The notes: generated by a model from the letters alone, not told the origin. Positions 1 to 8,785 are shown, counted from the stretch's first letter. The stretch is DNA of 12,004 nt from an uncultured Clostridium sp. (GCA_900553015.1 USBY01000033.1:1-12004); one strand, 5' to 3'. Numbers and translations are program-made.

Positions 1-548
1 TAGAAAAAGAAATAACAGGAATAGTAGTAAATGGAGAAAGTAGAACACCAACAAATGGAAAATTAGAAAGAATAGAAATATATAGAAAAGACGTAGAAAA
101 AACAAATATACAAATAGTATATAGAATAAGAGTAATAAATAATGGAGAAGTAGAAGGAGCAGTAACAATAGAAGATAAATTACCAGAAGGAATGAGTTTA
201 GCAAATAATGACGGAACATGGGAAGAACAAGATGGAGTATTAAGAAAAATAATACCAGAAATAAATCCAGGAGAAACAAAAGAATATACAGTAGTACTAG
301 ACTGGAATACAGCAGAAAACAACATGGGAGAAAAAGATAACATAATAAGTATAGTAGATACACAAAATGTACCCGGATTTATAGATAACAATGATAAGGA
401 TAATACATCAAATGCAAATGTAATAATAAGCGTAGAGACTGGAGAATTACCAATAGGATTAATACTTGCATTAGTAGCATTAGTAGGCTTAGAAACAATA
501 ACATTAAGATATGCAGTAGTATTAACAAAAAGACAAAAGAAAAAATAA
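1..548 (+). CDS. C-terminal part of a large DUF11-like surface protein
   Basis: The reading frame is open from the left edge (codons begin at base 3), so this is the 3' end of a longer gene; the Met at 192 is internal. The visible 181 residues contain a DUF11-like beta-sandwich repeat. It opens with an ERIEIYRKDVEK-type strand, continues with 'YRIRVINNGE' and 'IEDKLPEGM', and ends with 'INPGETKEYTVVLDW'. An Asp/Asn-rich linker follows, then a hydrophobic segment of about 20 residues and a basic RQKKK end, so the C-terminus is membrane anchored. The tail has GELPIG but no true LPXTG motif. DUF11 repeats are common in cell-surface and adhesin-like proteins; the specific role is unknown. Codon use is extreme: all 21 Ile codons are ATA and all 18 Val codons are GTA, unlike the other genes here. 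Confidence 0.8.
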   Translation, partial: EKEITGIVVNGESRTPTNGKLERIEIYRKDVEKTNIQIVYRIRVINNGEVEGAVTIEDKLPEGMSLANNDGTWEEQDGVLRKIIPEINPGETKEYTVVLDWNTAENNMGEKDNIISIVDTQNVPGFIDNNDKDNTSNANVIISVETGELPIGLILALVALVGLETITLRYAVVLTKRQKKK

Positions 549-575
549 ATAAGAAATAAAAATACGAATAACTAA

Positions 576-617
576 AAAAGCACTTTAAAGTGATATATAT
601 CACTTTAAAGTGCTTTT
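576..617. terminator. Bidirectional terminator, perfect palindrome
   Basis: Bases 580-613 are a perfect 34-base palindrome (GCACTTTAAAGTGATAT and its complement), flanked by AAAA on the left and TTTT on the right so that pairing extends over 576-617. There are six A on the left (574-579) and four T on the right, so it can stop transcription from both sides. It separates the surface-protein gene from the convergent mgtA. Confidence 0.85.
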
Positions 618-652
618 GTTTATGTGAATGGATGTTAAGCAAATAGGAAAAA

Positions 653-682
653 AGAAACGTCCCCAAATCCCGAGAACGTTCT
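653..682. repeat. Dispersed GGGACGTT-type intergenic element, copy 1
   Basis: On the minus strand, bases 671-656 read GGGATTTGGGGACGTT, identical over 16 bases to 8800-8815 on the plus strand. The segment also forms an imperfect hairpin between AGAAACGT (653-660) and ACGTTCT (676-682) with one bulged base. It lies just past the mgtA stop codon. Similar short elements in clostridial genomes are often REP-like and depend on a transposase encoded elsewhere; that link is an inference here. Confidence 0.5.
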
Positions 683-694
683 AAACTATACTTT

Positions 695-3313
695 TTATAA
701 CCATTCACCATATTTTTTAATATATCTGTGTTTTGCAAATTGAGCAATTATACAATAAACAACTGGTGTTAAGAATATTAATGCCATATATCTTAATGGA
801 ATTGCAACCAATCCAATTGCAGCTCCTAATGGAGTAAATGGAACTAAGATTGCAAGTAATGATACTATTATAGATGACATATATACTGGTTTTGCTGCAT
901 TACTTTGTATAAATGGAACTTTAGCAGTTCTAATAATATGCAATCCAAATAAATTAGATATTATACCATAAGAGAACCATATAGTTTGGAATAATGCTGC
1001 ATCATTAGGTCCTAATTTAAATACAAACCATAACATAGCAAATACAATTAAATCAAAACATGAACTTAAAGGTCCCATTGAAATCATAAACCTTTTAATT
1101 GCTTGCATACTCCATTTTCTAGGCTTCTTTAAAGCTTCTTGATCTACATTATCAAATGGTAAGGTTAATTGTCCAATATCATATAAAAGACTTTGTACAA
1201 GTAATTGAATTGGAGTAATAGGGAAGAAAGGTAACAAAATACTTGCAATCAATACTGATATAACTTCACCGAAGTTAAAACTTACAGCAAGTTTAATATA
1301 CTTTAATAAGTTTGAGAATGTTTTTCTTCCTTCTGTAACACCATCTAATAAGACATTTAAATCTTTTTCTAATAGAATGATATCAGCAGTTTCTTTAGCG
1401 ATATCAACAGCTGTATCAACAGAGACACCAACATCTGAATTAGTAAGAGAAGGTGTATCATTAATACCATCACCCATATATCCAACTACATTTCCACTTG
1501 TCTTTAATAGACGAATAATTCTTGCTTTTTGGATAGGTGATAATTTAGCAAATACATTATGCTTTCTTTTTAACAATCTAATTACGCCATTATCAGGCAA
1601 TTTATCAATTTCACTTCCAAGAATAATTTTATGTGTTTTTATACCTACTTTTTTGCAGATACAATTTGTAACTTCTGCATTGTCTCCTGTTAAAACTATA
1701 ACTCTAATACCTGCTTCGTTCATACGTTTTATTGCCATAGCTGCAGATTCTTTAGGAGGATCTAAGAAACCAATAAATCCTGTAAGAATCATATTAGACT
1801 CGTCACTTACATCAAAATTTGCTTTACCAGTAACATCTTTTTCACAAACAGCAATAACTCTTAAACCATCTTTATTTAAATCTGTAGATATCTTTTTAAT
1901 ATTCTTTTTTATTTCTGGCGTAATATTAGAAATTTCATCTTTATAAGATACTTTTGTACAAATATTTAAAATTTCTTCTACAGCACCTTTTGTAATCATT
2001 TTTAAATGACTTGATTTATCTGTAACTATAACAGATAGCATTCTTCTAGTAAAATCAAATGGAATCTCATCAACAACTGCATAGTCATCTTTTAAATGGT
2101 CTAAGCCATTTTCTAATGCACGTGCAATAACTGCTTTATCTATATTTCCATCTAATCCAGTTTGATGATAAGAATTTAAAAAGGCATCTTCTAATACACC
2201 TATATCTTCGTTACCATGTATATCTAAATATTTTTCTAAAACTATTTTATCTTCTGTTAAAGTTCCTGTTTTATCAGTACAAAAGACATTCATAGAACCA
2301 AAACTTTCAACAGAATCTAGTTTTTTTACGATGGTTTTCTTTTTAGACATTCTTACAGCACCTTTAGATAAACAAGAAGAAAGAATTACAGGAAGTAGTA
2401 AAGGTGTAATTCCTATTGCTATTGCAACAGAAAAAGTAAAAGCTACCAGTAAATCGTGTTTCCAAGCATTAACTATAAATGTAAGTGGAATCATAAATAG
2501 CATAAATTTAGTTAATAATTTACTTATATTTTCAATTCCTTTTTGGAATTCTGTCTTTGGTTTTCCAGATGTAATTGTATGTGCGACTCTACCAAAATAA
2601 GTATCATCTGCAACTTTTACAACAACGCATTTGGCGGAACCACTTACAACATTTGTTCCCATAAAACATATATTGTCTAAATCAGTTATGCTTTCTAATT
2701 CATCAATTGACTTTAATTCAGAATCTGGAACTTTTTTTATAGAGTCAGATTCTCCAGTAATAGATGATTGTCCAACAAATAAGTCTTTTGCTTCTAATAT
2801 TCTTAAATCTGCAGGAACTAAATCACCAGCAGATAAAAAAACTATATCTCCTACAGTAAAATCTTTAAAAGGAATTTTTTGCTTTTCTCCATTTCTAATG
2901 ACTGTACCTTTGGTTTGTACCATTTCTTTTAGTTTTTCTGCTGCTTTGTTAGAACGATATTCTTCGAAAAATTCAAGAAATGTACTAATAAGAACCAAAC
3001 AAATAATAACGATTATATTTGCTGGATTTGGGATAGCAGGCAAAATAATGTCTGTATAAATTAAAACAAGTGATATCCCTAAAAGTATGGCATTAAATGG
3101 ACTAAATAAACTTTCAAAAAAGTAGTGATACCAACGTTTGGGTTTAGCTCCACTTATTTGGTTAGCACCATATTTTTTTTGATTTTCAGCTACCTTGGAA
3201 ACTGTTAATCCTGCCATGTTTATATTATATTTTTTTATAAAATCATTTTTGTTAGTTAGTGCTAAATCTCCATATTCTTTTTTTACATCAAATTCTTCAA
3301 TCTTTTGTGACAC
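695..3313 (-). CDS. mgtA: Magnesium-translocating P-type ATPase (MgtA-like, P3B)
   Basis: This is a membrane pump that uses ATP to import Mg2+. The 872-residue protein is close to the usual family length of about 900. It shows the N-terminal cation-ATPase domain, the actuator motif TGES (186-189), the phosphorylated Asp347 in DKTGT (347-351), the hinge GDGIND (614-619), and a membrane region with LLYDIGQ (709-715, Asp712) and PFDNVD, typical of the Mg2+ subfamily. The helix-4 motif, usually PEMLP, is PLLLP here (304-308), and the helix-5 NFGN motif is NFGE (680-683), so transport ligands may be rearranged. The start is GTG, preceded by AGGAAGGGGA with a 7-base gap. The gene lies 67 bases after the glycosyltransferase with no clear terminator between, suggesting one transcript. 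No M-box or long leader is visible. Substrate is assigned from overall family likeness. Confidence 0.85.
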   Translation of the reverse strand: MSQKIEEFDVKKEYGDLALTNKNDFIKKYNINMAGLTVSKVAENQKKYGANQISGAKPKRWYHYFFESLFSPFNAILLGISLVLIYTDIILPAIPNPANIIVIICLVLISTFLEFFEEYRSNKAAEKLKEMVQTKGTVIRNGEKQKIPFKDFTVGDIVFLSAGDLVPADLRILEAKDLFVGQSSITGESDSIKKVPDSELKSIDELESITDLDNICFMGTNVVSGSAKCVVVKVADDTYFGRVAHTITSGKPKTEFQKGIENISKLLTKFMLFMIPLTFIVNAWKHDLLVAFTFSVAIAIGITPLLLPVILSSCLSKGAVRMSKKKTIVKKLDSVESFGSMNVFCTDKTGTLTEDKIVLEKYLDIHGNEDIGVLEDAFLNSYHQTGLDGNIDKAVIARALENGLDHLKDDYAVVDEIPFDFTRRMLSVIVTDKSSHLKMITKGAVEEILNICTKVSYKDEISNITPEIKKNIKKISTDLNKDGLRVIAVCEKDVTGKANFDVSDESNMILTGFIGFLDPPKESAAMAIKRMNEAGIRVIVLTGDNAEVTNCICKKVGIKTHKIILGSEIDKLPDNGVIRLLKRKHNVFAKLSPIQKARIIRLLKTSGNVVGYMGDGINDTPSLTNSDVGVSVDTAVDIAKETADIILLEKDLNVLLDGVTEGRKTFSNLLKYIKLAVSFNFGEVISVLIASILLPFFPITPIQLLVQSLLYDIGQLTLPFDNVDQEALKKPRKWSMQAIKRFMISMGPLSSCFDLIVFAMLWFVFKLGPNDAALFQTIWFSYGIISNLFGLHIIRTAKVPFIQSNAAKPVYMSSIIVSLLAILVPFTPLGAAIGLVAIPLRYMALIFLTPVVYCIIAQFAKHRYIKKYGEWL

Positions 3314-3380
3314 TTTAATTTCCCCTTCCTAAATAATTATGTATTGATAATAAATTTATATTTGTATTTGGAATAGTAAA

Positions 3381-4508
3381 TTATTCTTCTAATAGTATTT
3401 TACAAATATCTCTAGTTGAATATTTTTTTGCAAGTAATTTTGCGTTAACTTTCATCTGTTTAAATTTTTCTGGATTATTAAGTAACGAGTGTAGAGTTTC
3501 ATTAATATTCGTACTAGATTTTATCCATATTCCAACACCTTTTTCTTCAAGAAATTCTGCATTTTGAAATTCCTGCCCAGGAATTGGGTTAATAACGATA
3601 ATAGGAAGTCCAGAAGCTAAGCTTTCTGATGTAGTAAGTCCACCAGGTTTGGTTACAACTAAATCTGAAACACTCATAAGTTCTGGAACGCTATTTGTAT
3701 ATTCCATAATTTTTATGTCTTCTGACATATTAGAATTGTCAGCAAGTTCTTGAAATTTATTTTTCATTTTTATATTTTTACCAGATATAGCTACGATTTG
3801 AATATTATCAAAATCATTTAATAATGAACTTAAAACTTTTAATGTCTTGGTTTTACCAAGTCCAAATTCGCCACCACCAAAAAATAGGATGGTTTTCTTA
3901 TTTTCTTTTAATCCAAATTGCTTTAAAATTTCTGCTCTATCAAAATTTAATAAAAACTTATTTGACAAAGGTATTCCTGTTGCAAATATTTTTTCTGCTG
4001 GCACTTTTTTCTTTATTAAATCTTCTTTCATTTTATTATGTGCAACAAAGAAATAATCAATACATTTTTTACCTACTAACCATTGGTCATGTGGTGCAAA
4101 ATCGGTCATGATTGATGCTATCTTGCAATTTATTTTATTATGCTTTTTTAAATAACTACACATCTGGCTTGCAAAAGGATGTGTAGAAATAATTAAATCT
4201 GGCATATATTCTTGTAATAATGTATTTAATTTTCTAGCTAGTATTTTATTAGATGTGCTAGTTAGTTCTGCTACTGGCCCCTTCTGAGATGTGTAATAAA
4301 TAGTTCCCCAAGCCCAAGGAGCTTTTTTTGCCATTTCCTTATATGCAGCAGTAGTCAATTTTTCTAAACGTTTATTAACATATTTCATACAGTCAATTAT
4401 TTCTGTTTCTACATCTGGATAATTGTTTTTTATATAATCATTAATTGCATTTGCGGCAGACAAATGGCCACCACCATATGATGCATAAAAAATTAAAACC
4501 TTTTTCAT
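3381..4508 (-). CDS. MGDG synthase/UgtP-type processive glycosyltransferase
   Basis: This 375-residue GT28-family enzyme most likely transfers sugar from a UDP-sugar to diacylglycerol, making the glycolipid used in membranes and as a lipoteichoic acid anchor. The N-terminal half matches the MGDG-synthase domain: YASYGGGH (residues 8-15) opens it, followed by 'APWAWGTIYYTSQ'. The C-terminal half is a MurG-like nucleotide-sugar domain with the conserved KPGGLTTSES stretch (Lys287 onward) and 'PGQEFQNAEFL'. No transmembrane helix is evident, so it should sit peripherally on the inner face. The ATG start has TAGGAG six bases upstream. It is divergent from sleB and lies upstream of mgtA on the same strand. 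The family also includes MurG-like UDP-GlcNAc transferases, so the acceptor and sugar are not certain. Confidence 0.82.
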   Translation of the reverse strand: MKKVLIFYASYGGGHLSAANAINDYIKNNYPDVETEIIDCMKYVNKRLEKLTTAAYKEMAKKAPWAWGTIYYTSQKGPVAELTSTSNKILARKLNTLLQEYMPDLIISTHPFASQMCSYLKKHNKINCKIASIMTDFAPHDQWLVGKKCIDYFFVAHNKMKEDLIKKKVPAEKIFATGIPLSNKFLLNFDRAEILKQFGLKENKKTILFFGGGEFGLGKTKTLKVLSSLLNDFDNIQIVAISGKNIKMKNKFQELADNSNMSEDIKIMEYTNSVPELMSVSDLVVTKPGGLTTSESLASGLPIIVINPIPGQEFQNAEFLEEKGVGIWIKSSTNINETLHSLLNNPEKFKQMKVNAKLLAKKYSTRDICKILLEE

Positions 4509-4577
4509 TTTTTTCTCCTATAAAATTTAATTCCAAAAAAATTCTACCACAAACTATTAAAAAATAATAGAAAAACT

Positions 4578-4607
4578 TGAATAAATTTGGAATTTTTACA
4601 CAAAATA
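4578..4607 (+). promoter_or_regulatory. Candidate sigma-G (forespore) promoter of sleB-ypeB
   Basis: TGAATA at 4578-4583 and CAAAATA at 4601-4607 are separated by 17 bases. The sigma-G consensus, from memory, is TGnATA near -35 and CATAnTA near -10, so only one position of the -10 differs. sleB is a sigma-G gene in Bacillus, which fits. In this AT-rich DNA a chance match is possible. Confidence 0.5.
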
Positions 4608-4652
4608 TTTTAAAGAAAAATTTGGAGAAGATGATAGATTGGAGGAAGTAAA

Positions 4653-5126
4653 TTGAAAAGGTATTATAAAATATTATTTCTAATGATAACAGTTTTATTA
4701 CTTATAGTTTTAATAAATGTTATATCAAAAGATGATTCTAGTAATGTTTATGCAGCTTCTAGCAGTTCAGCGTCGGATTTACAATTAATGGCAAGAGCAA
4801 TTAATGGCGAAGCAAGAGGAGAACCATACGAAGGACAAGTTGCAGTTGGAGCTGTTATTTTAAATAGAGTTAGAAGTTCAAGTTTTCCAAATACTATAGC
4901 AGGAGTTATTTATGAGCCAGGAGCTTTTACAGCAGTAGCAGATGGACAGATAAATGTTCCTATTGCAGAAAATTCTACTGTATATAAAGCTGCACGAGAT
5001 GCGTTAAATGGTTGGGACCCAACAGGTGGAGCAATATATTATTTTAATCCGGATACAGCAACAAATAAATGGATATGGTCAAGACCACTTATAAAACAAA
5101 TTGGAAAACACAGATTTTGTAAATAG
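4653..5126 (+). CDS. sleB: Spore cortex-lytic enzyme SleB-like (cell wall hydrolase)
   Basis: This enzyme is predicted to cut spore cortex peptidoglycan during germination (lytic transglycosylase of the Hydrolase_2/SleB family). Residues 1-34 form a signal peptide: KRYYK, a hydrophobic core at about 7-24, and a likely cut after VYA (32-34). Residues 42-157 are the catalytic domain, with the signature 'ARAINGEARGE' (Glu53 is the likely catalytic acid), 'VGAVILNRV', 'GAFTAV' and the C-terminal 'HRFCK'. At 157 residues it is about half the length of Bacillus SleB, because the N-terminal peptidoglycan-binding domain is absent. The start is TTG, chosen because GGAGG (4641-4645) lies 7 bases upstream. 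Its TAG stop lies inside the ypeB ribosome binding site, giving tight coupling. Confidence 0.88.
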   Translation: MKRYYKILFLMITVLLLIVLINVISKDDSSNVYAASSSSASDLQLMARAINGEARGEPYEGQVAVGAVILNRVRSSSFPNTIAGVIYEPGAFTAVADGQINVPIAENSTVYKAARDALNGWDPTGGAIYYFNPDTATNKWIWSRPLIKQIGKHRFCK

Positions 5127-5137
5127 GAGGATATAAA

Positions 5138-6529
5138 ATGGGTTTAAAGGAAAAAGTTATAGACTGGAAAAACAGATTAAAAGATAGACATATGTTAACA
5201 ATTATTGTTACTTTAATTGCAATAATAGCAATTCTTGCAATGGTAATTTATAAGAAACAAACAGAATATAGACAAGCATCAGAGAATTCATATAACCAAG
5301 CTTTTTATGAATTAGTAGATTATGTACAAAATGTAGAAAATTATTTGGGTAAATCTTTAATTTCTACAACACCGGAACATGGAGCAGAAACTTTGACAAA
5401 AGTATGGAAAGAAGCAAATCTAGCTCAAACATATCTATCACAATTACCAATAAGCAGTAACGAACTAGAAAACACATCAAAGTTTTTAAACCAAGTAAGT
5501 GATTATAGTTATTCACTATCAAGAAAAAACATAAATAATGAATCTCTAAGTCAAGAAGATTTAGATAATTTAAAAGAACTACATGAATACAGTGTAAATT
5601 TAGAAAATGTATTAAATCAATTATCAAACGATATTAATAATGGAAGAATAAAGTGGGGAGAACTTACTAAAAAGGGAAGTAGTGTATTTGCACAACAAGT
5701 TAGTAATATTTCAAAAGATAGTTTTGGAAATATAGAACAAGAATTTCACGAATATGCAGGTTTAATTTATGATGGAGCTTTTTCTGAACATATTACAAAA
5801 GCAAAGAAAGTAGGTCTTACTGGTGAAGACATAGACGAAGAAGCTGCTAAGAATATTGCTATGGATTTTGTTGGCAGAGATCAAATTAAAGAAATTAATT
5901 CTAATGGTTTAGCAGAAAATGCTGATATTCCAACTTATGATTTTAATGTGAAATTAAATAATCAGGATGATTCTAATGAACTTAATATATCTATAACTAA
6001 AAAAGGTGGACATATCTTATTTAGCAATTTTAACAGAGATGTAGAAGTGGAAAATATAGATGATGAAACAGCAAATAAAATTGGTTTAGATTTCTTGAAT
6101 TCAAAAGGATATACCAATATGAAGAGAACTTATTATTTAAAAGAAGAGGGAGTTATGACAATAAATTATGCATATGTACAAAATGATGTAACAATGTATC
6201 CTGATTTAATAAAATTAAAAGTAGCATTAGATAATGGAGATATTTTAGGAATAGAGACACAAGGATATTTAAATTCACACACAGAAAGAAATATACCAGA
6301 AGTAAAAATATCAAAAGAAGATGCTAAGAAAACATTAAATAAAAATTTAGAGATAAAATCAGAAGGATTAGCAATTATTCCAACCGAATATAAAACAGAA
6401 ATTCTTTGCTGGGAATTTAAAGGAACAGTAGACGATACAGATTTCTTAGTATATATTAATGCAGAGACAGGTAAAGAAGAAGATATTTTAACAATAGTAA
6501 ATACACCAAATGGAACCTTAACTATGTAA
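5138..6529 (+). CDS. ypeB: Germination protein YpeB
   Basis: YpeB is the partner of SleB: each protein stabilises and localises the other in the dormant spore, and YpeB is degraded at germination. The 463-residue protein has a short cytoplasmic start, one membrane anchor (about 19-38, followed by YKK), and an N-terminal helical domain rich in Asn, Gln and Ser ('QAFYELVDYVQNVENYLGK' through 'NDINNGRIKWGEL'). The C-terminal half contains PepSY-type repeats, seen as 'DEEAAKNIAMDFV', 'DDETANKIGLDFL' and 'SKEDAKKTLNKNL', each followed by beta strands. Length and order match the Bacillus protein (about 450 residues). The ATG start is preceded by TAGGAGG (5124-5130), which overlaps the sleB stop codon. 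Order and spacing sleB-ypeB strengthen both assignments. Confidence 0.92.
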   Translation: MGLKEKVIDWKNRLKDRHMLTIIVTLIAIIAILAMVIYKKQTEYRQASENSYNQAFYELVDYVQNVENYLGKSLISTTPEHGAETLTKVWKEANLAQTYLSQLPISSNELENTSKFLNQVSDYSYSLSRKNINNESLSQEDLDNLKELHEYSVNLENVLNQLSNDINNGRIKWGELTKKGSSVFAQQVSNISKDSFGNIEQEFHEYAGLIYDGAFSEHITKAKKVGLTGEDIDEEAAKNIAMDFVGRDQIKEINSNGLAENADIPTYDFNVKLNNQDDSNELNISITKKGGHILFSNFNRDVEVENIDDETANKIGLDFLNSKGYTNMKRTYYLKEEGVMTINYAYVQNDVTMYPDLIKLKVALDNGDILGIETQGYLNSHTERNIPEVKISKEDAKKTLNKNLEIKSEGLAIIPTEYKTEILCWEFKGTVDDTDFLVYINAETGKEEDILTIVNTPNGTLTM

Positions 6530-6534
6530 ACCTT

Positions 6535-6563
6535 TGAACTTTAGGGACGGGGTTAAAAGTTCA
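6535..6563. repeat. Dispersed GGGACG-type intergenic element, copy 2
   Basis: TGAACTTT (6535-6542) and AAAGTTCA (6556-6563) form an 8-bp stem around the loop AGGGACGGGGTTA. It begins 6 bases after the ypeB stop. The loop shares the GGGACG core with the elements near 656 and 8807, but the arms differ. There is no T tract, so it is unlikely to be the main terminator. Confidence 0.4.
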
Positions 6564-6653
6564 TATATTCTGTTAACTTAGCCTATATACTAAATAACGA
6601 GGATAATGTCTTAATCAAAAGATAATTTGACTATAATAGAAAGAAATAATAAA

Positions 6654-6697
6654 AAAGAGTACTTAAATGGACGTAGAAGCCATTTTAAGTACTCTTT
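6654..6697 (+). terminator. Terminator of the sleB-ypeB operon
   Basis: AAAGAGTACTTAAATGG (6654-6670) pairs with CCATTTTAAGTACTCTTT (6680-6697) around a 9-base loop, with one bulged base. The flanking A and T runs make it a plausible rho-independent terminator, possibly in both directions. It lies 125 bases after ypeB and just before the gdpP promoter. Confidence 0.75.
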
Positions 6698-6711
6698 AAA
6701 CATATGATAAG

Positions 6712-6740
6712 TTGACAATAACCCAAAATTAGCGTAAAAT
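6712..6740 (+). promoter_or_regulatory. Sigma-A type promoter of gdpP
   Basis: TTGACA (6712-6717) and TAAAAT (6735-6740) are separated by the optimal 17 bases. Transcription would start near 6747, giving a leader of about 30 bases before the ribosome binding site AAAGGAGA (6765-6772) and the ATG at 6779. Confidence 0.8.
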
Positions 6741-6778
6741 GGAAGAGAAGATTTATTAGAAATAAAAGGAGATTTTTT

Positions 6779-8785
6779 ATGCTGAATAATAATAGATTTC
6801 TTGAGAAGATAACATCAAGAACAAAAATATATTTAGCAATTATAGCACTTCTATTAATTATTATATGTATAAATAAGCCTGTGTTTATAGTTCCAGGAAT
6901 AATCTTATTCATATTAATAATTATTTATTCTTATTGGACAAATAGCAAGCGTAATGCAGAATTATCAAGACAGATTCAAAACTTGACTATGACAATGGAT
7001 GGAACTGCTAAAAAGTCATTAATAAATTCGCCTTTTCCATTAATAATTATAGAAACAACAGGTAATATCATATGGAAAAGTTCTAAATTTGTTTATGAAT
7101 TTGCAAATATAGATATAAACAATTATTTAATAGATATATTAGAAGAGATTAAAGAAGATATAGAAGCACAGCAAGATAAAAAACAAAAAACTATTACTAA
7201 AAAAGTTCAGATAGGTAATAAAATATATAGTGTTTTAGGTGAATATATTCGTTCAAAACAAAATGATAAGTCTGAATACATAACAATATTGTATTTCTTA
7301 GATATAACACAAATTATGAAAGAAAAGAAAAAGTATGAGGATTCTAGAACTTGTGTTGGAATTTTAACTGTAGATAATTATGAAGAAATTATCCAAAGAA
7401 TAGATGTAGAAAATAGACCACAAGTTATTGCTGAAATAGAAAAGGTAATTTACGACTGGGCAGCATCTACTGGTGGAATAGTTGTTAAGAATGACAGAAA
7501 TACATTTGTATATGTTTTTGAATATAAATATTTAAAAGAAATTAAAGAAAATAAATTTGATATATTGGATCAAATTAAAGAAATAAATGTTGAAGCTGGA
7601 ATCCAATTAACTTTAAGTATTGCAATATCAATAGATGGGGATACAAATTATGATAAATATAAAACAGCACTAGAAAGTATGGATATTGTTCTTGGAAGAG
7701 GTGGGGACCAAGCTGTTGTAAAAGAAAATGGAAAATATACATTCTTTGGTGGTAGAACTGAAGAAGTAGAAAAGAGAACAAAAGTAAAAGCAAGAACAGT
7801 TGCTCATGCTTTAGAAAATTTAATAAAAGAATCAGATAATATTTTAATTATGGGTCATTCAAATGGAGATATAGATTCTATGGGCTCAAGTCTTGGAATT
7901 TATAGGCTAGCCAAAACATTAGAAAAAGAAACAAATATAGTAAATAACACATATGGTATGACCTTAAGTAAATTTATAGAAGAACTAGAAAAAGATGATG
8001 AGTACAAAGATGCTATTATTGGTAAAAATGAAGCTTTAAACAAAGCTACAAATAAAACTTTATTAATAGTTACAGACACTCATAAGCAAAATTATGTAGA
8101 AGTACCAGAATTATTAGATAAGGTTGGTCAAATTGTTGTTATAGACCACCATAGAAGAAGTACAGATTATATAGAAAATGCAACACTAACATTCCAAGAG
8201 GTTTATGCATCTTCTGCTGCAGAATTAGTAACAGAAATTTTACAATATACAGATGTAAAAATAAAACTTAAACCTATAGAAGTCGAAGGCTTGTATGGTG
8301 GAATTATGGTAGACACTAAGAACTTTACTTTTAAAACAGGTGTAAGAACATTCGAAGCAGCAGCATATTTACGTAAATGTGGTGTTGATATAATCAAGGT
8401 TAAAAAATGGTTCCAAAGCGATTTAAATAGTTATAATGAAATTGCAAATATTGTTAAAAATGCAGAAATGTATGATAATTCTATTGCAATTGCTATATAT
8501 GATAAAGAAGATAAAGATGCAAATCTAATTTGTGCAAAAGCTGCGGATGAATTATTAACTATTTCTGATATTACAGCATCATTTGTACTTGGAAATGTAG
8601 GCGATAAAGTATGTATAAGCGGTAGATCTATAGGTGATGTAAATGTACAACTTATACTAGAAAAACTTGGTGGTGGCGGTCATATAACATTGGCTGGAGC
8701 GCAAGTTGAAGGTATGACATTAGAAGAAGTTAAACAAGAATTAATAAATAGAATTAATGAATATTTTTCAGAGATAGCAAATTAA
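6779..8785 (+). CDS. gdpP: Cyclic-di-AMP phosphodiesterase GdpP
   Basis: GdpP hydrolyses the second messenger c-di-AMP to pApA, and so affects potassium and osmotic balance, wall stress and beta-lactam tolerance. The 668-residue protein has the full domain order. Two membrane helices (about 17-31 and 35-54) come first, then a PAS-like region (about 60-160) and a degenerate GGDEF domain with GRGGDQ (306-311) in place of the active motif. The DHH and DHHA1 domains follow. The metal-binding residues are present: His360, Asp364 and Asp366 in 'GHSNGDID', Asp433 in DTH, DHH at 456-458, Asp512 in 'MVDTKNF', and GGGGH at 631-635. In Bacillus gdpP is followed by rplI and dnaC near the origin; here neither follows, although DnaA boxes lie about 600 bases downstream. 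It has its own promoter and terminator. Confidence 0.95.
   Translation: MLNNNRFLEKITSRTKIYLAIIALLLIIICINKPVFIVPGIILFILIIIYSYWTNSKRNAELSRQIQNLTMTMDGTAKKSLINSPFPLIIIETTGNIIWKSSKFVYEFANIDINNYLIDILEEIKEDIEAQQDKKQKTITKKVQIGNKIYSVLGEYIRSKQNDKSEYITILYFLDITQIMKEKKKYEDSRTCVGILTVDNYEEIIQRIDVENRPQVIAEIEKVIYDWAASTGGIVVKNDRNTFVYVFEYKYLKEIKENKFDILDQIKEINVEAGIQLTLSIAISIDGDTNYDKYKTALESMDIVLGRGGDQAVVKENGKYTFFGGRTEEVEKRTKVKARTVAHALENLIKESDNILIMGHSNGDIDSMGSSLGIYRLAKTLEKETNIVNNTYGMTLSKFIEELEKDDEYKDAIIGKNEALNKATNKTLLIVTDTHKQNYVEVPELLDKVGQIVVIDHHRRSTDYIENATLTFQEVYASSAAELVTEILQYTDVKIKLKPIEVEGLYGGIMVDTKNFTFKTGVRTFEAAAYLRKCGVDIIKVKKWFQSDLNSYNEIANIVKNAEMYDNSIAIAIYDKEDKDANLICAKAADELLTISDITASFVLGNVGDKVCISGRSIGDVNVQLILEKLGGGGHITLAGAQVEGMTLEEVKQELINRINEYFSEIAN

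Noticed and set aside
1377..3059. Plus-strand frames opposite mgtA
   Set aside because: They are antisense shadows of a well-supported pump gene, with no ribosome binding sites or recognisable domains.
4554..4570. CTATTA/TAATAG inverted repeat in the divergent spacer, as a possible operator
   Set aside because: It is short and made only of A and T apart from its end bases, so chance is likely; no regulator is encoded nearby.
6632..6637. TATAAT upstream of the sleB-ypeB terminator, as a possible small RNA promoter
   Set aside because: No acceptable -35 at 16-18 bases, and the resulting RNA would be little more than the terminator hairpin.
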